A DNA stretch of 64,000 nucleotides, taken from the NCBI RefSeq assembly GCF_003323715.1, contig NZ_QOIN01000026.1:1-64000 (forward strand), given 5' to 3'. Positions within the stretch are counted from its first letter, which is position 1; the number at the start of each line of letters is the position of its first letter. Positions 22,749-30,568 of this stretch are shown one piece after another. The notes under the pieces were generated by a model. That model did no database searches and was not told the DNA's origin. It saw only the letters and a program-made list of their open reading frames with translations. A program made the translations under genes and the position numbers. The stretch comes from Streptomyces diacarni (GTDB lineage: Bacteria; Actinomycetota; Actinomycetes; Streptomycetales; Streptomycetaceae).

Positions 22749-23342
22749 GTGGTGAGCATCGTGTCCCGACCCCGGAATCCGTTCTCGCAGCGCTTCCCCC
22801 CGCGTACGCGGCCGCGGACGCCGGTGCCCGATTTTCCCCCGGTGCGCGCCGGGCGCGGCCGTCGGCCGTCTCGGGGTGCGCTCGGCCGCCGCAGAGTCTT
22901 CTCGGCGGCGCTGGCCGTCTCCGCGGCCGGGCTGACCGCTGTCGCCGGCGGCTCCACACCCGCCGACGGGACCGACGGAGGCCAAGGTTCCGGGGAAGGA
23001 GATCGCCCGGGCATCGCTAGGCGTTCCGGCACTGAGAAATCCGTCACGGAGCGAGGCGCAGCCGCGTCCCCCGTCTCCGCGCCGGTCCGCATCGCCGATC
23101 CGGCGACGGTCCGTCTCCTGAGCCCCGGGGACCGTGTGGACGTGCTGGCGAGCGGCTCGAAGGGAGACGCCGCGCGCATCGTCGCGACCGGCGCCCGAGT
23201 GGCTCAGGTGCCCAAGACCGGCGACACTGTCTCGGGCGACGGGGCCGAGGGCTCACTGATCGTGGTCGTCGTGCCACGGCGCACCGCGGCCGCGCTGGCC
23301 GGCGCCGCAGCCGAGTCGCGGATGGCGGTGACGCTGTGCTGA
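22749..23342 (+). CDS. CpaB/RcpC-type SAF-domain protein
   Basis: About 197 residues. A basic, Pro/Arg-rich N-terminus leads to a hydrophobic segment (VFSAALAVSAAGLTAVAGGS), so the protein is membrane-anchored or secreted. The C-terminal 100 residues (ADPATVRLLSPGDRVDVLAS to RRTAAALAGAAAESRMAVTL) match the RcpC/CpaB domain of Flp (Tad) pilus assembly proteins. No Tad pilus genes lie nearby, so a pilus role is doubtful. GTG codons at 22749, 22752 and 22761 are possible starts behind GAAGG. It precedes mscL with a 174-bp gap. Confidence 0.7.
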   Translation: MVSIVSRPRNPFSQRFPPRTRPRTPVPDFPPVRAGRGRRPSRGALGRRRVFSAALAVSAAGLTAVAGGSTPADGTDGGQGSGEGDRPGIARRSGTEKSVTERGAAASPVSAPVRIADPATVRLLSPGDRVDVLASGSKGDAARIVATGARVAQVPKTGDTVSGDGAEGSLIVVVVPRRTAAALAGAAAESRMAVTLC

Positions 23343-23516
23343 GCTTCCGGCCGCCCGCCTCCGCGCCCGCGGGCCGGGGCAGTGCGTGCATGAGCCACCC
23401 TCTTCGGGGGCAGGCGAGTGGCCTGTCCCGTGCGCAGGCGCTCCCCTGGGGCCCGTGTGCCCTGGGTCTCCCGCTCGCAGTCAGCATCGTCACATGGTTT
23501 CGGAAGAGGCAGTTCG

Positions 23517-24119
23517 TTGAGCAACGCACCCGCACCCGCCCCCGAGAAGAAGGGCCTACTCGCAGGCTTCAGGGAATTCCTGATGCGCGGCAACGTGGTC
23601 GAACTGGCCGTTGCCGTCGTCGTGGGAGCAGCCTTCAGCAAGATCGTCGACTCTGTCGTCAAGGGGTTCATCAATCCGCTGGTCGGAGCGATCGGCACCA
23701 AGGACCTGGACCAGTACCAGTCGTGCCTGAAGGGCCCGTGCGAGACCAGCCCGGCGGGCGAGGTGGTCAGGGGCGTCCCGATCAACTGGGGCCCCGTGCT
23801 GAGCGCCACGCTGACCTTCGTGATCACCGCAGCCGTCGTCTACTTCCTGATGATCCTGCCGATGAACAAGTACAAGGAACGGCAGCTGGCGAAGGCGGGC
23901 CCGGTGGAGGTGCCCAAGACGGAGGTCGAGCTGCTCACGGAGATCCGCGACGAGCTGGTCGCCCAGCGGTCCGGCACGAGCGCCCTGGACGGCACGGGCG
24001 GCCCCGGTCCCCACGACGCCTCGGCAGCGGACGCAGGCGGCTCGCAGGCGTCCTCCGCCGCTGGGCCGGACGCCTCGGTGGGCTCGCAGCGCGACGGTGG
24101 CGTCAGTACGCAGAAGTAG
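23517..24119 (+). CDS. mscL: Large-conductance mechanosensitive channel MscL
   Basis: A 200-residue channel that opens under membrane tension to release solutes on hypo-osmotic shock. After a short Pro-rich start come the hallmark FREFLMRGNVVELAVAVVVG and AAFSKIVDSVVKGFINPLVG (TM1), a periplasmic loop with two Cys (YQSCLKGPCETS), and TM2 LSATLTFVITAAVVYFLMIL. The cytoplasmic helix (EVPKTEVELLTEIRDELVAQ) is followed by about 50 extra residues rich in Ser/Ala/Gly/Asp, longer than in enterobacteria. TTG 23517 sits behind GGAAGAGG; an upstream in-frame start would add a non-conserved leader. MscL also lies near the Ruc/GalU genes in M. tuberculosis (Rv0985c). Confidence 0.95.
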   Translation: MSNAPAPAPEKKGLLAGFREFLMRGNVVELAVAVVVGAAFSKIVDSVVKGFINPLVGAIGTKDLDQYQSCLKGPCETSPAGEVVRGVPINWGPVLSATLTFVITAAVVYFLMILPMNKYKERQLAKAGPVEVPKTEVELLTEIRDELVAQRSGTSALDGTGGPGPHDASAADAGGSQASSAAGPDASVGSQRDGGVSTQK

Positions 24120-24294
24120 TGGCGCAGCGCCGCAGGGCACTGCGGGCGCGGTGCCGTCTGCCGCTGCGGCGGGGCTTCGCCCGGTTGACGCGGTGGCGCC
24201 GTCGGTCCCTCGACGGGACGGGGGCGCTGCCCCAGCGCGGGTCAGGTGGTCCCCAGGGGCCCGAGCCGCGGCGGCTTCGGCCGCGCGCCCCGGT

Positions 24295-24492
24295 TCACAA
24301 GTGGTGGGGCGGCTTCTCGTCGAGGAAGCGAGCCAGCTCGGCGTCGCTTCCCTGGGCCTCTCCCGCTGTGCCCTCGCCCCACCCGCGGTCGGTGTCGTCA
24401 CTGGACGGACGGCTCAGCGGGTCGTCGAAGACCAGCGACGCCGCCGCGTCACGCGGCGTCGGTCGTGCGGAGGGCTGCGGATCGGAGCTCAT
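24295..24492 (-). CDS. Small conserved-looking acidic protein, function unknown
   Basis: 65 residues: Pro/Asp/Ser-rich, then an acidic C-terminus ending AELARFLDEKPPHHL. I recall similar short proteins beside mscL in Streptomyces but no function. It has no membrane segment. ATG 24492 diverges from the S58 peptidase start at 24540, so they share a 47-bp promoter space. It points towards mscL. Confidence 0.6.
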   Translation of the reverse strand: MSSDPQPSARPTPRDAAASLVFDDPLSRPSSDDTDRGWGEGTAGEAQGSDAELARFLDEKPPHHL

Positions 24493-24539
24493 GGCTCAAG
24501 CGTACGGCGGCCGCCCGCCCTTCCTGGTATGGATGCCGG

Positions 24540-25664
24540 ATGAGACCTCAGGACTCACAGGAACCGACCGCCCCCGCGACGACCTCCCCCTCGACCGGCG
24601 CGCTGGACGCCCTGACCGACGTGCGAGAACTGCGCGTGGGTCACGCGCAACGGACCGACGACGGCTGGCTGACCGGCACGACCGTGGTGCTTCCAGCGCG
24701 GGAGGGAGCCGTCGCGGGAGTGGACGCTCGGGGAGGAGCCCCGGGGACGCGCGAAACCGACGCTCTGGATCCGCGGAATCTGGTGGAACGCGTCCACGCG
24801 GTCGTCCTGAGCGGGGGCAGCGCGTTCGGGCTGGACGCCGCCTCGGGCGTGATGAGCTGGCTGGAGGAGCAGGGCCGCGGCGTCCCCGTGGGCACCGACC
24901 CCTCGCAGGTGGTGCCGGTGGTGCCGGCTGCGGTGATCTTCGACCTCGGCCGGGGAGGCCGGTGGAGCGCCCGGCCGGACGCGACGCTCGGCAGACAGGC
25001 GGTGGAGGCCGCCGGTGGAACGGAAGCGGGAGCCGCGCTCCCGCAGGGCTGTGTCGGTGCGGGGACCGGAGCTGTGGTCGGGGGCCTCAAGGGCGGAATC
25101 GGCACGGCGAGTGCGCTGCTGCCGTCGGGGGCCGTGGTCGGCGCCCTGGTCGTCCTGAACGCGGCCGGGTCGGCGACGGATCCGGCGACGGGGGCGCTGT
25201 GGGGAGAGCTGCCCGGCAGCCTGCACCACCTGCCCGCCCGGTCCGCTCACGCCGAAGCGGAGCGCCGGCGCGCGGCGGCGCAGGAGGAGACCGTCCAGCG
25301 GTCGGCGGGAAACCTCAGGCCCGCCCTGAACACGACGCTGATGGTGGTCGGGACCGACGCGACGCTCACCCGGCCGCAGGCACAGCGGCTGGCGGGCAGC
25401 GCCCACGACGGTCTGGCACGGGCGGTGCGCCCGATCCATCTGATGCACGACGGCGACGCGGCCTTCGCTCTGGCGACCTGCGAGCGGGAGCTGGGGCAGG
25501 GGGAGTTCAACGAGGTGCTGACCGCGGGAGCCGAGGTGGTGGGCCGGTCCGTGGCCAAGGCGGTGCGAGCCGCGAGCGGTTTCGACGGGCCGGGCGGGGT
25601 CTTTCCCGCGTACGGCGATCTCTACGGCGGGCACACCCGTGGAGGGCACTCGGAGCCCGCCTGA
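24540..25664 (+). CDS. P1-family (S58, NylC/DmpA-like) Ntn peptidase
   Basis: A 374-residue self-processing hydrolase of the DmpA/NylC fold. LRVGHAQRTDDGWLTGTTVV, VLSGGSAFGLDAASGVMSWL, QGCVGAGTGAVVGGLKGGIG and NLRPALNTTLMVVGTDA are family motifs. Cleavage should occur between Asn264 and Thr265, making Thr265 the nucleophile, as in nylon hydrolase NylC. GQGEFNEVLTAGAEVVGRSV and VKAVRAA-type helices follow. Members are aminopeptidases or amide hydrolases; the natural substrate is unknown. ATG 24540 has only a weak site (GGATGCCGG). Its stop overlaps the start of a small downstream frame (TGATG). Confidence 0.88.
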   Translation: MRPQDSQEPTAPATTSPSTGALDALTDVRELRVGHAQRTDDGWLTGTTVVLPAREGAVAGVDARGGAPGTRETDALDPRNLVERVHAVVLSGGSAFGLDAASGVMSWLEEQGRGVPVGTDPSQVVPVVPAAVIFDLGRGGRWSARPDATLGRQAVEAAGGTEAGAALPQGCVGAGTGAVVGGLKGGIGTASALLPSGAVVGALVVLNAAGSATDPATGALWGELPGSLHHLPARSAHAEAERRRAAAQEETVQRSAGNLRPALNTTLMVVGTDATLTRPQAQRLAGSAHDGLARAVRPIHLMHDGDAAFALATCERELGQGEFNEVLTAGAEVVGRSVAKAVRAASGFDGPGGVFPAYGDLYGGHTRGGHSEPA

Positions 25665-25933
25665 TGGAACTGACGGTTGCCGTGGGCGCGGCAGCGCAGC
25701 GTGCGGAAGCGGCGGTACGGGGGTGGCTGGCCGTGAGGGCGTCGATGTTCCCGGTACGGCGGTTGGCGCGCGGGCTGCACCGGACCGACGAAGGCCGGCG
25801 GGCGGAGGGATCCGGCAACAAGAGCGGGATGGCTGCCTCGCGAGGGCGCCAAAAGAGCGGGGAGGCGCCGGGGAGCGAAAACGCGAAGGCGGAAGGAGCC
25901 CGGACCATACGGGTGCCGCCGCGGGACAGTTGA
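25664..25933 (+). CDS. Possible small basic protein coupled to the S58 peptidase
   Basis: 89 codons starting at an ATG that overlaps the peptidase stop (TGATG at 25662-25666) and ending one base before the shared terminator arm. The first half has a helix-like MELTVAVGAAAQRAEAAVRG then WLAVRASMFPVRRLARGL; the second half is Lys/Arg/Gly/Ser-rich and probably disordered. The exact fit between the upstream stop and the terminator, and GC-rich third positions, argue for a gene. No homologue is recognised, so it may be only open by chance. Confidence 0.4.
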   Translation: MELTVAVGAAAQRAEAAVRGWLAVRASMFPVRRLARGLHRTDEGRRAEGSGNKSGMAASRGRQKSGEAPGSENAKAEGARTIRVPPRDS

Positions 25934-25966
25934 GAGCCCCGGCGCTCGGGGGAAGCACCGGGGCTC
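25934..25966. terminator. Hairpin between convergent peptidase unit and hrdD
   Basis: GAGCCCCGG (25934-25942) pairs with CCGGGGCTC (25958-25966) around a 15-nt loop. It lies between convergent transcription units (S58 peptidase unit on plus, hrdD on minus) and can serve both. Confidence 0.7.
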
Positions 25967-26028
25967 GTCGAGGGGCAACGACGTCGGCGGCTCGGGGAGC
26001 CGGTGTGCCGACGGCTCGGAAACTGGTG

Positions 26029-27045
26029 TTACGCCGCCTCGTCGAAGCCCGTGTCGTGGGCCATCTTCTTCAGTTCGAGCAGCGCGTGCTTCTCGATCTG
26101 GCGGATGCGCTCACGGGTGAGGCCATGCTGCTTGCCGACCTCGGTCAGCGTGCGCTCCCGCCCGTCGACCATGCCGTAGCGGGCCTTGATGATCGAGGCA
26201 GTGCGCTCGTCGAGCCTGCTGATGAGGTCGTCGAGCTCTTCCCTGCGCAGCACCGTGAGCACGGACTGCTCCGGCGAGTCGGCCGAGGTGTCCTCCAGCA
26301 GATCGCCGAACTGGGTCTCGCCCTCGTCATCGACCGACATGTTCAGGCTGACCGGGTCTCGGGCCCAGTCGAGGACGTCGGTGACGCGCTCGGGCGTGGA
26401 GTTCAGCTCCGCCGCGACCTCGGAGGGCTCCGGGTCCCGGCCGTGCTCACGGTTGAACTCGCGCTGCACACGGCGTATGCGGCCCAGCTCCTCGACCAGG
26501 TGCACGGGCAGCCGGATCGTACGGGACTGGTCGGCGATGGAGCGGGTGATGGCCTGGCGGATCCACCACGTGGCATAGGTGGAGAACTTGAATCCCTTGG
26601 TGTAGTCGAACTTCTCCACAGCGCGCACGAGTCCGGCGTTCCCCTCCTGGATCAGGTCCAGCAGGGGGAGGCCGCTCCGTGGGTAACGCCTGGCCACGGC
26701 GACCACAAGACGGAGGTTGGAGCGGATGAAGACATCCTTGGCCCGCTCCCCCTCGGCGACGACCGCTTCCAGTTCCTCACGGTTCGCGGTCGCGCTGGCC
26801 GAGTCGTCGGCGACGGGCGCCTCGAGCCCGTCCAGGATGCGCTTCGCGTAGACACCCGCCTCGATGGCGAGGGAGAGCTCGACTTCCTTCTCAGCGTCCA
26901 GCAGCGGAGTCCGGGCGATCTCGTCGAGATACATGCCGACCAGGTCACGGTCCGCGACTTCGCTGCCGGCGGCGCGAACACTGCTTGCCGTGTCGGAGAC
27001 ACCCTTGGTGTTCTCCTGACGACGGGCGACGGCACGGGTTGCCAT
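26029..27045 (-). CDS. hrdD: Group 2 sigma factor, HrdD type
   Basis: A 338-residue sigma-70 group 2 factor lacking the long N-terminal region of the primary HrdB. Region 1.2 is DLVGMYLDEIARTPLLDAEK; region 2 runs through RSNLRLVVAVARRYPRSGLP, LLDLIQEGNAGLVRAVEKFD and FSTYATWWIRQAITRSIADQ; region 3 has REHGRDPEPSEVAAEL; region 4 ends in LTEVGKQHGLTRERIRQIEK. S. coelicolor has three such factors (HrdA, HrdC, HrdD). The SigR-type promoter found upstream is known for hrdD, and the mscL and efflux neighbourhood also fits hrdD as I recall it. It is predicted to recognise HrdB-like promoters; mutants are reported to be viable. Confidence 0.85.
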   Translation of the reverse strand: MATRAVARRQENTKGVSDTASSVRAAGSEVADRDLVGMYLDEIARTPLLDAEKEVELSLAIEAGVYAKRILDGLEAPVADDSASATANREELEAVVAEGERAKDVFIRSNLRLVVAVARRYPRSGLPLLDLIQEGNAGLVRAVEKFDYTKGFKFSTYATWWIRQAITRSIADQSRTIRLPVHLVEELGRIRRVQREFNREHGRDPEPSEVAAELNSTPERVTDVLDWARDPVSLNMSVDDEGETQFGDLLEDTSADSPEQSVLTVLRREELDDLISRLDERTASIIKARYGMVDGRERTLTEVGKQHGLTRERIRQIEKHALLELKKMAHDTGFDEAA

Positions 27046-27129
27046 GCGTGCTCCCTTGCGAGTGGACTTGAAACTTTGGCCTGGTGGCTGGCTCGGACAC
27101 TCCCCGAGTGCCCGCCTTGCGTAGATGTC

Positions 27130-27156
27130 AACGGCTGGAAACCGGACTAAATTCCC
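27130..27156 (-). promoter_or_regulatory. SigR-type promoter of hrdD (GGGAAT-N18-GTT)
   Basis: On the minus strand GGGAAT (27156-27151) is followed by exactly 18 bases and GTT (27132-27130), matching the SigR consensus GGAAT-N18-GTT. The GTT would lie about 85 nt before the hrdD ATG. SigR drives the thiol-oxidative stress response, and hrdD is a known SigR target in S. coelicolor. Confidence 0.8.
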
Positions 27157-27539
27157 AACTCGCGCAACATTTTTCGGATCATGCAGTACCCTGTGCCGCT
27201 ACTCACCCGATCCGAATGGTCACAGTACGGATTCACACCTGGTCGGAGGGGGTGCGGAACACCTCGGGCAGTTCTTCCGTTGTCGCGCGCGGCTGCTGCA
27301 CGGGCGTTCGCCATCGTCCGCCCGTCACCTGTCTAGACGGTTGTCGTCCGTTCTTGGTTGCGTGGCCTCGCACTGGTCGTCTCTCCCGCCCCTCCGACGA
27401 CCTCCGGCTCACTCCGCTCACCGGGATGGGGGCCTCCCTCTTCCGCGGGTGACAGGCGGACAGACCCCACCGCCTCGCATTCGTAAGTGGTCACGCCCTC
27501 ACACCACAGGAGACTCCGGCCCGCCCCCGCACACGAGGA

Positions 27540-27573
27540 GAGGCCCCCGCACTCTTCCGGGTGCGGGGGCCTC
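27540..27573 (-). terminator. Hairpin terminator of the DHA2 exporter
   Basis: GAGGCCCCCGCAC (27540-27552) and GTGCGGGGGCCTC (27561-27573) form a perfect 13-bp stem with an 8-nt loop, 30 nt past the exporter stop codon. Confidence 0.85.
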
Positions 27574-27602
27574 AGGGGGCTCGTGCAGTCGCAGCCTGCC
27601 GG

Positions 27603-29171
27603 TCAGTGCATCGCGACCAGTACCGGCTCGGGCTCGCCGTCAGGGCTGTCACCCGCGGCCTCGCCCTCGGACGGGGCGGCGGAAGCCGAGCCGCTCTGTC
27701 CACGGGCGTTCACGAAGACCGCGACGATCGCTGCGGACACGAGCAGGATGCCCACGGCCCACCAGATCGCCGAGGTGTAGCCGTGCACCATGGCTTCCAG
27801 CTTCAGCATCTGCTGCGCCGGCTTGCTGGTGGCCTCGGCGACGTGCGAGGCGACGAAGGAGGTGGTGGCACTGGCGGCGATGGTGTTCAGCAGAGCCGTA
27901 CCGATCGCGCCTCCCACCTGCTGCGAGGTGTTGACCATCGCGGAGGCGACACCCGCGTCGCTCGACCGGACACCGTGCGTGGCCAGGGACATGGCGGGCA
28001 TGAACGCCGTTCCGAGCCCGAGGCCGAGCAGTATCTCGGCGGGCAGAATCAACGCGGGGTAGGAGCTGTCCACCTCGAGCTGGGTCAGCAACAGCATGCC
28101 GAGCGCCGCGACCAGGAAGCCGGGCATCATCAGGAGACGGGAGGGAACGCGGGTCATCAGCCGCGCCCCGATCTGCGTGGACCCGGTGATCATGCCGGCC
28201 ACCATCGGCAGGAAGGCCACACCGGTACGGACCGGCGAGTACCCCTTGACCACCTGCAGGTAGTAGGTCAGGAACAGGAACAGCCCGAACATCGCGATGG
28301 TCGCCAGGCCCAGCGACAGGTAGACCCCGCCCCGGTTGCGGTCGGTGACCACGCGCAGCGGCAGCAGCGGTGCCCGGACCTTGGACTCGACCAGCGCGAA
28401 GGCGATCAGCAGGACGGCGGAGGCGACGAAGACGCCGATGGTGCCGCCGTCACTCCAGCCGTCCGTCTCCGCCCGGGTGAACCCGTACACGAGCGAGACC
28501 AGACCGAGCGTGGAGAGGAAGACCCCGGGGATGTCGAGAGCGGAGCGGTTGCGGGTCTCGGCCGGTTCCCGAATGACGCTGAGGGCACCGAGCGCGGCGA
28601 TGACGGCGAACGGAACGTTGACGTAGAAGGTCCAGCGCCAGTCCAGGTACTCGGTGAGAACACCGCCGAGGATCAGCCCGATGGCGCCGCCGCCTCCGGC
28701 GATGGCGCCGTAAATGCCGAACGCCTTGGCGCGCTCCTTGCCGTCGGTGAACATCACCGCAAGCAGCGAGAGAGCGGCGGGGGCGAGCAGCGCACCGAAG
28801 GCCCCCTGCAGGGCTCGGGCCGCGAGCATCATCACCTCGCCGGTGGCGGCTCCTCCGAGAGCGGAGGCCGCCGCGAACCCGACGAGCCCGGTCACGAAGG
28901 CGCGCTTACGGCCCCACATGTCGGCGATACGGCCGCCGAAGAGCAGCAGGCCACCGAACGCCAGGGCGTAGGCGGTGATGACCCATTGCCGGTTGGCATC
29001 GGATATGCCCAGGTCGGACTGGGCCGAGGGAAGCGCGATGTTCACGATCGTCGCGTCGAGGACGACCATGAGCTGCGCGATGGCGATGAAGGCCAGGGCC
29101 TTCCATCTCCGTGGGTCCAGGCCGGTCTGCACGGCGGCCGGAGCGGCTGATTTTGGCATGGATGTGCCCAT
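27603..29171 (-). CDS. DHA2-family (EmrB/QacA) MFS drug exporter
   Basis: A 522-residue, 14-helix drug:H+ antiporter. TM1 has KALAFIAIAQLMVVLDATIV followed by NIALPSAQSDL (motif D1 of the 14-TM group). Motif A is GGLLLFGGRIADMWGRKRAF, and motif C is GPL-like GGGGAIGLILGGVLTEYLDW with RWTFYVNVPFA next. TM13-14 carry VASAMVNTSQQVGGAIGTAL. The tail is acidic. It exports hydrophobic or cationic drugs; the exact substrate is unknown. The TetR gene upstream on the same strand, 290 bp away, is its likely regulator. The pair resembles TetR/efflux genes that I recall between hrdD and the CDA cluster in S. coelicolor. Confidence 0.9.
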   Translation of the reverse strand: MGTSMPKSAAPAAVQTGLDPRRWKALAFIAIAQLMVVLDATIVNIALPSAQSDLGISDANRQWVITAYALAFGGLLLFGGRIADMWGRKRAFVTGLVGFAAASALGGAATGEVMMLAARALQGAFGALLAPAALSLLAVMFTDGKERAKAFGIYGAIAGGGGAIGLILGGVLTEYLDWRWTFYVNVPFAVIAALGALSVIREPAETRNRSALDIPGVFLSTLGLVSLVYGFTRAETDGWSDGGTIGVFVASAVLLIAFALVESKVRAPLLPLRVVTDRNRGGVYLSLGLATIAMFGLFLFLTYYLQVVKGYSPVRTGVAFLPMVAGMITGSTQIGARLMTRVPSRLLMMPGFLVAALGMLLLTQLEVDSSYPALILPAEILLGLGLGTAFMPAMSLATHGVRSSDAGVASAMVNTSQQVGGAIGTALLNTIAASATTSFVASHVAEATSKPAQQMLKLEAMVHGYTSAIWWAVGILLVSAAIVAVFVNARGQSGSASAAPSEGEAAGDSPDGEPEPVLVAMH

Positions 29172-29461
29172 CTCTTGGTGCTGAGTACGAAAAAACGGTC
29201 GGTGACGTGGTGAACGGGTGAGCAGATCGAGACCTGAGAGACCCCTGCGCAGTCGTGACGGACAGAGAAGAAATGCGCTACCGCGAGGCGGTCTTCCCGT
29301 ACGCCGTCGGCCGTCTGCGAGCTGACGGACCGGCGCGCCAGTGGGGCGGCGGTGAGACCGGAGGTCGGATCTGGTGTGGTCTGGGCGGTCGGAAGTCGGA
29401 GTACTGACTCGGTAGGGAAGCGGAAGTAAGCGGTGTTGCTCGGATCAGTCGCCCTGGCGGA

Positions 29462-30139
29462 TCAGTGGTCTTCTCGCAGCTCCTCCAGCGTCGCGGCGTG
29501 GCCCGGGAGTTCGGACCTGGCAGGGGCGCGCAGTCCGTCGATGTAGAGCTGCACGTGACGTTCGACGAAGCGCTCGAGCCGCCCGCAGCCGACCCCCGGC
29601 AGAGGTCGGGTGAGCTGGCCGAGCGCGACCATGACGTCGCCGACGTCGATGTCGGTCCGCACCTCTCCCGCCCGCTGGGCGCGCCGGATCAGCTCCTCCG
29701 TGAGCCCTTCCACCCGCTTACGCGCAGCGAGGCACTGCGGCTCCGTGGAATCGAAACGGCCGGAGAGCATCGGACAGAGCGCGCCGATGCGCTCCTCCAC
29801 TGCGGCGAACACGAAGCTACGCAAGGCCTCGAAGGGGTTCTCCTCCTCGGTCAGCGCCTGCTGTGCGCGGGTCGCGATCCGCTCGGTCACGGCGTGCATC
29901 ACACCGTGTACGAGGTCGTCCCGGTCGGGGAAGTGCCGGTAGAGGGTCGCATTGCCGACCCCGGCCGTGCGAGCGATTTCGTCCAGGGACGCGTCCGCAC
30001 CGTGGATGACGAACGCCTCGCGGGCAGCCGCCAGGATGCGCTCCCGGTTACGTGCGGCATCAGCACGCCCCCTGTGCGCGGCGCCGCCGGCAACGCGCTC
30101 GGTGCCCGGGCACTTCGTGGTGGCGGTGGGGCTGCCCAT
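29462..30139 (-). CDS. TetR-family regulator of the exporter
   Basis: A 225-residue TetR/AcrR regulator. The HTH is RERILAAAREAFVIHGADAS and LDEIARTAGVGNATLYRHFP; the ligand domain follows (FEALRSFVFAAVEERIGAL, then a cysteine-free helical region typical of the SbtR/TetR_C-33 group). ATG 30139 follows AGGA; an upstream in-frame start would add an Arg-rich, unlikely leader. It precedes the DHA2 exporter by 290 bp on the same strand and has strong palindromes in its own promoter, so autoregulation and drug-induced derepression of the exporter are the likely scheme. Confidence 0.88.
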   Translation of the reverse strand: MGSPTATTKCPGTERVAGGAAHRGRADAARNRERILAAAREAFVIHGADASLDEIARTAGVGNATLYRHFPDRDDLVHGVMHAVTERIATRAQQALTEEENPFEALRSFVFAAVEERIGALCPMLSGRFDSTEPQCLAARKRVEGLTEELIRRAQRAGEVRTDIDVGDVMVALGQLTRPLPGVGCGRLERFVERHVQLYIDGLRAPARSELPGHAATLEELREDH

Positions 30140-30568
30140 CCTGGTTCCTCGCTCCTTCCGGGACGGCCGGTGCCGTCGAACGCGATCCCGCTGGTGCGGT
30201 GGCACCCGCGGGTGAGGCGGAGTCCCCGATACGGGGACTGATTCCCCGTTTGCCGGAGACGCTGATGTAAACGGGGACGCGATCCCCGGTTATTTCCCTG
30301 ACCCTTGTGACGCGCATCACTTGGTTGCCTCGTCTCGACGGCGCGGCACGGACGGGAGGAAGACAGGGAGGGGGCAAGACCTTCGCCGCAGCACCGGACG
30401 CCACTGGACTGGACCCATGAAGTTCCGCGCGGCGTCTGGTCCAGATGGCCTCCACGCTGCGACGATGTGCTGCCGCGTCCAGCGGTGTCCCCCACATGCA
30501 CCCCGTGCACATCCCACCAGTGCCCCTGCACTCAGTGCAGCCAGCCCGCACACGTGAGGAGCGTTCCG
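30140..30568. other. Divergent region between tetR and the GH3 gene
   Basis: About 430 bp with the TetR operator palindromes near the left side. The right half (30300-30560) holds no gene. Repeated GTGCAC/TGCACT motifs around 30495-30545 (for example CCCCGTGCACATCC and CCCCTGCACTCAGTGCAG) are small palindromes before the GH3 start. Confidence 0.45.
30221..30277 (-). promoter_or_regulatory. Palindromic operator candidates before the tetR gene
   Basis: AGTCCCCG-ATA-CGGGGACT (30221-30239) is a perfect palindrome. Immediately next, TCCCCGTTT (30243-30251) and AAACGGGGA (30269-30277) form a second inverted repeat. Both share the CCCCGT/ACGGGG half-site and lie 80-140 bp before the tetR ATG. I read them as binding sites for that TetR; direct sites before the exporter were not found. 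Confidence 0.65.

Larger units (their letters stand above)
27046..27602. other. Intergenic region between the DHA2 exporter 3' end and hrdD
   Basis: About 555 bp. It holds the hrdD leader and SigR promoter (27130-27156) and, at the far end, the terminator of the exporter (27540-27573). Between about 27160 and 27530 I see no gene. A less GC-rich patch at 27160-27240 could hold further promoters. Confidence 0.5.

Noticed and set aside
22749-23342. Flp/Tad pilus locus suggested by the CpaB-like domain
   Set aside because: No other Tad genes (ATPase, prepilin, TadB/C) are present next to it.
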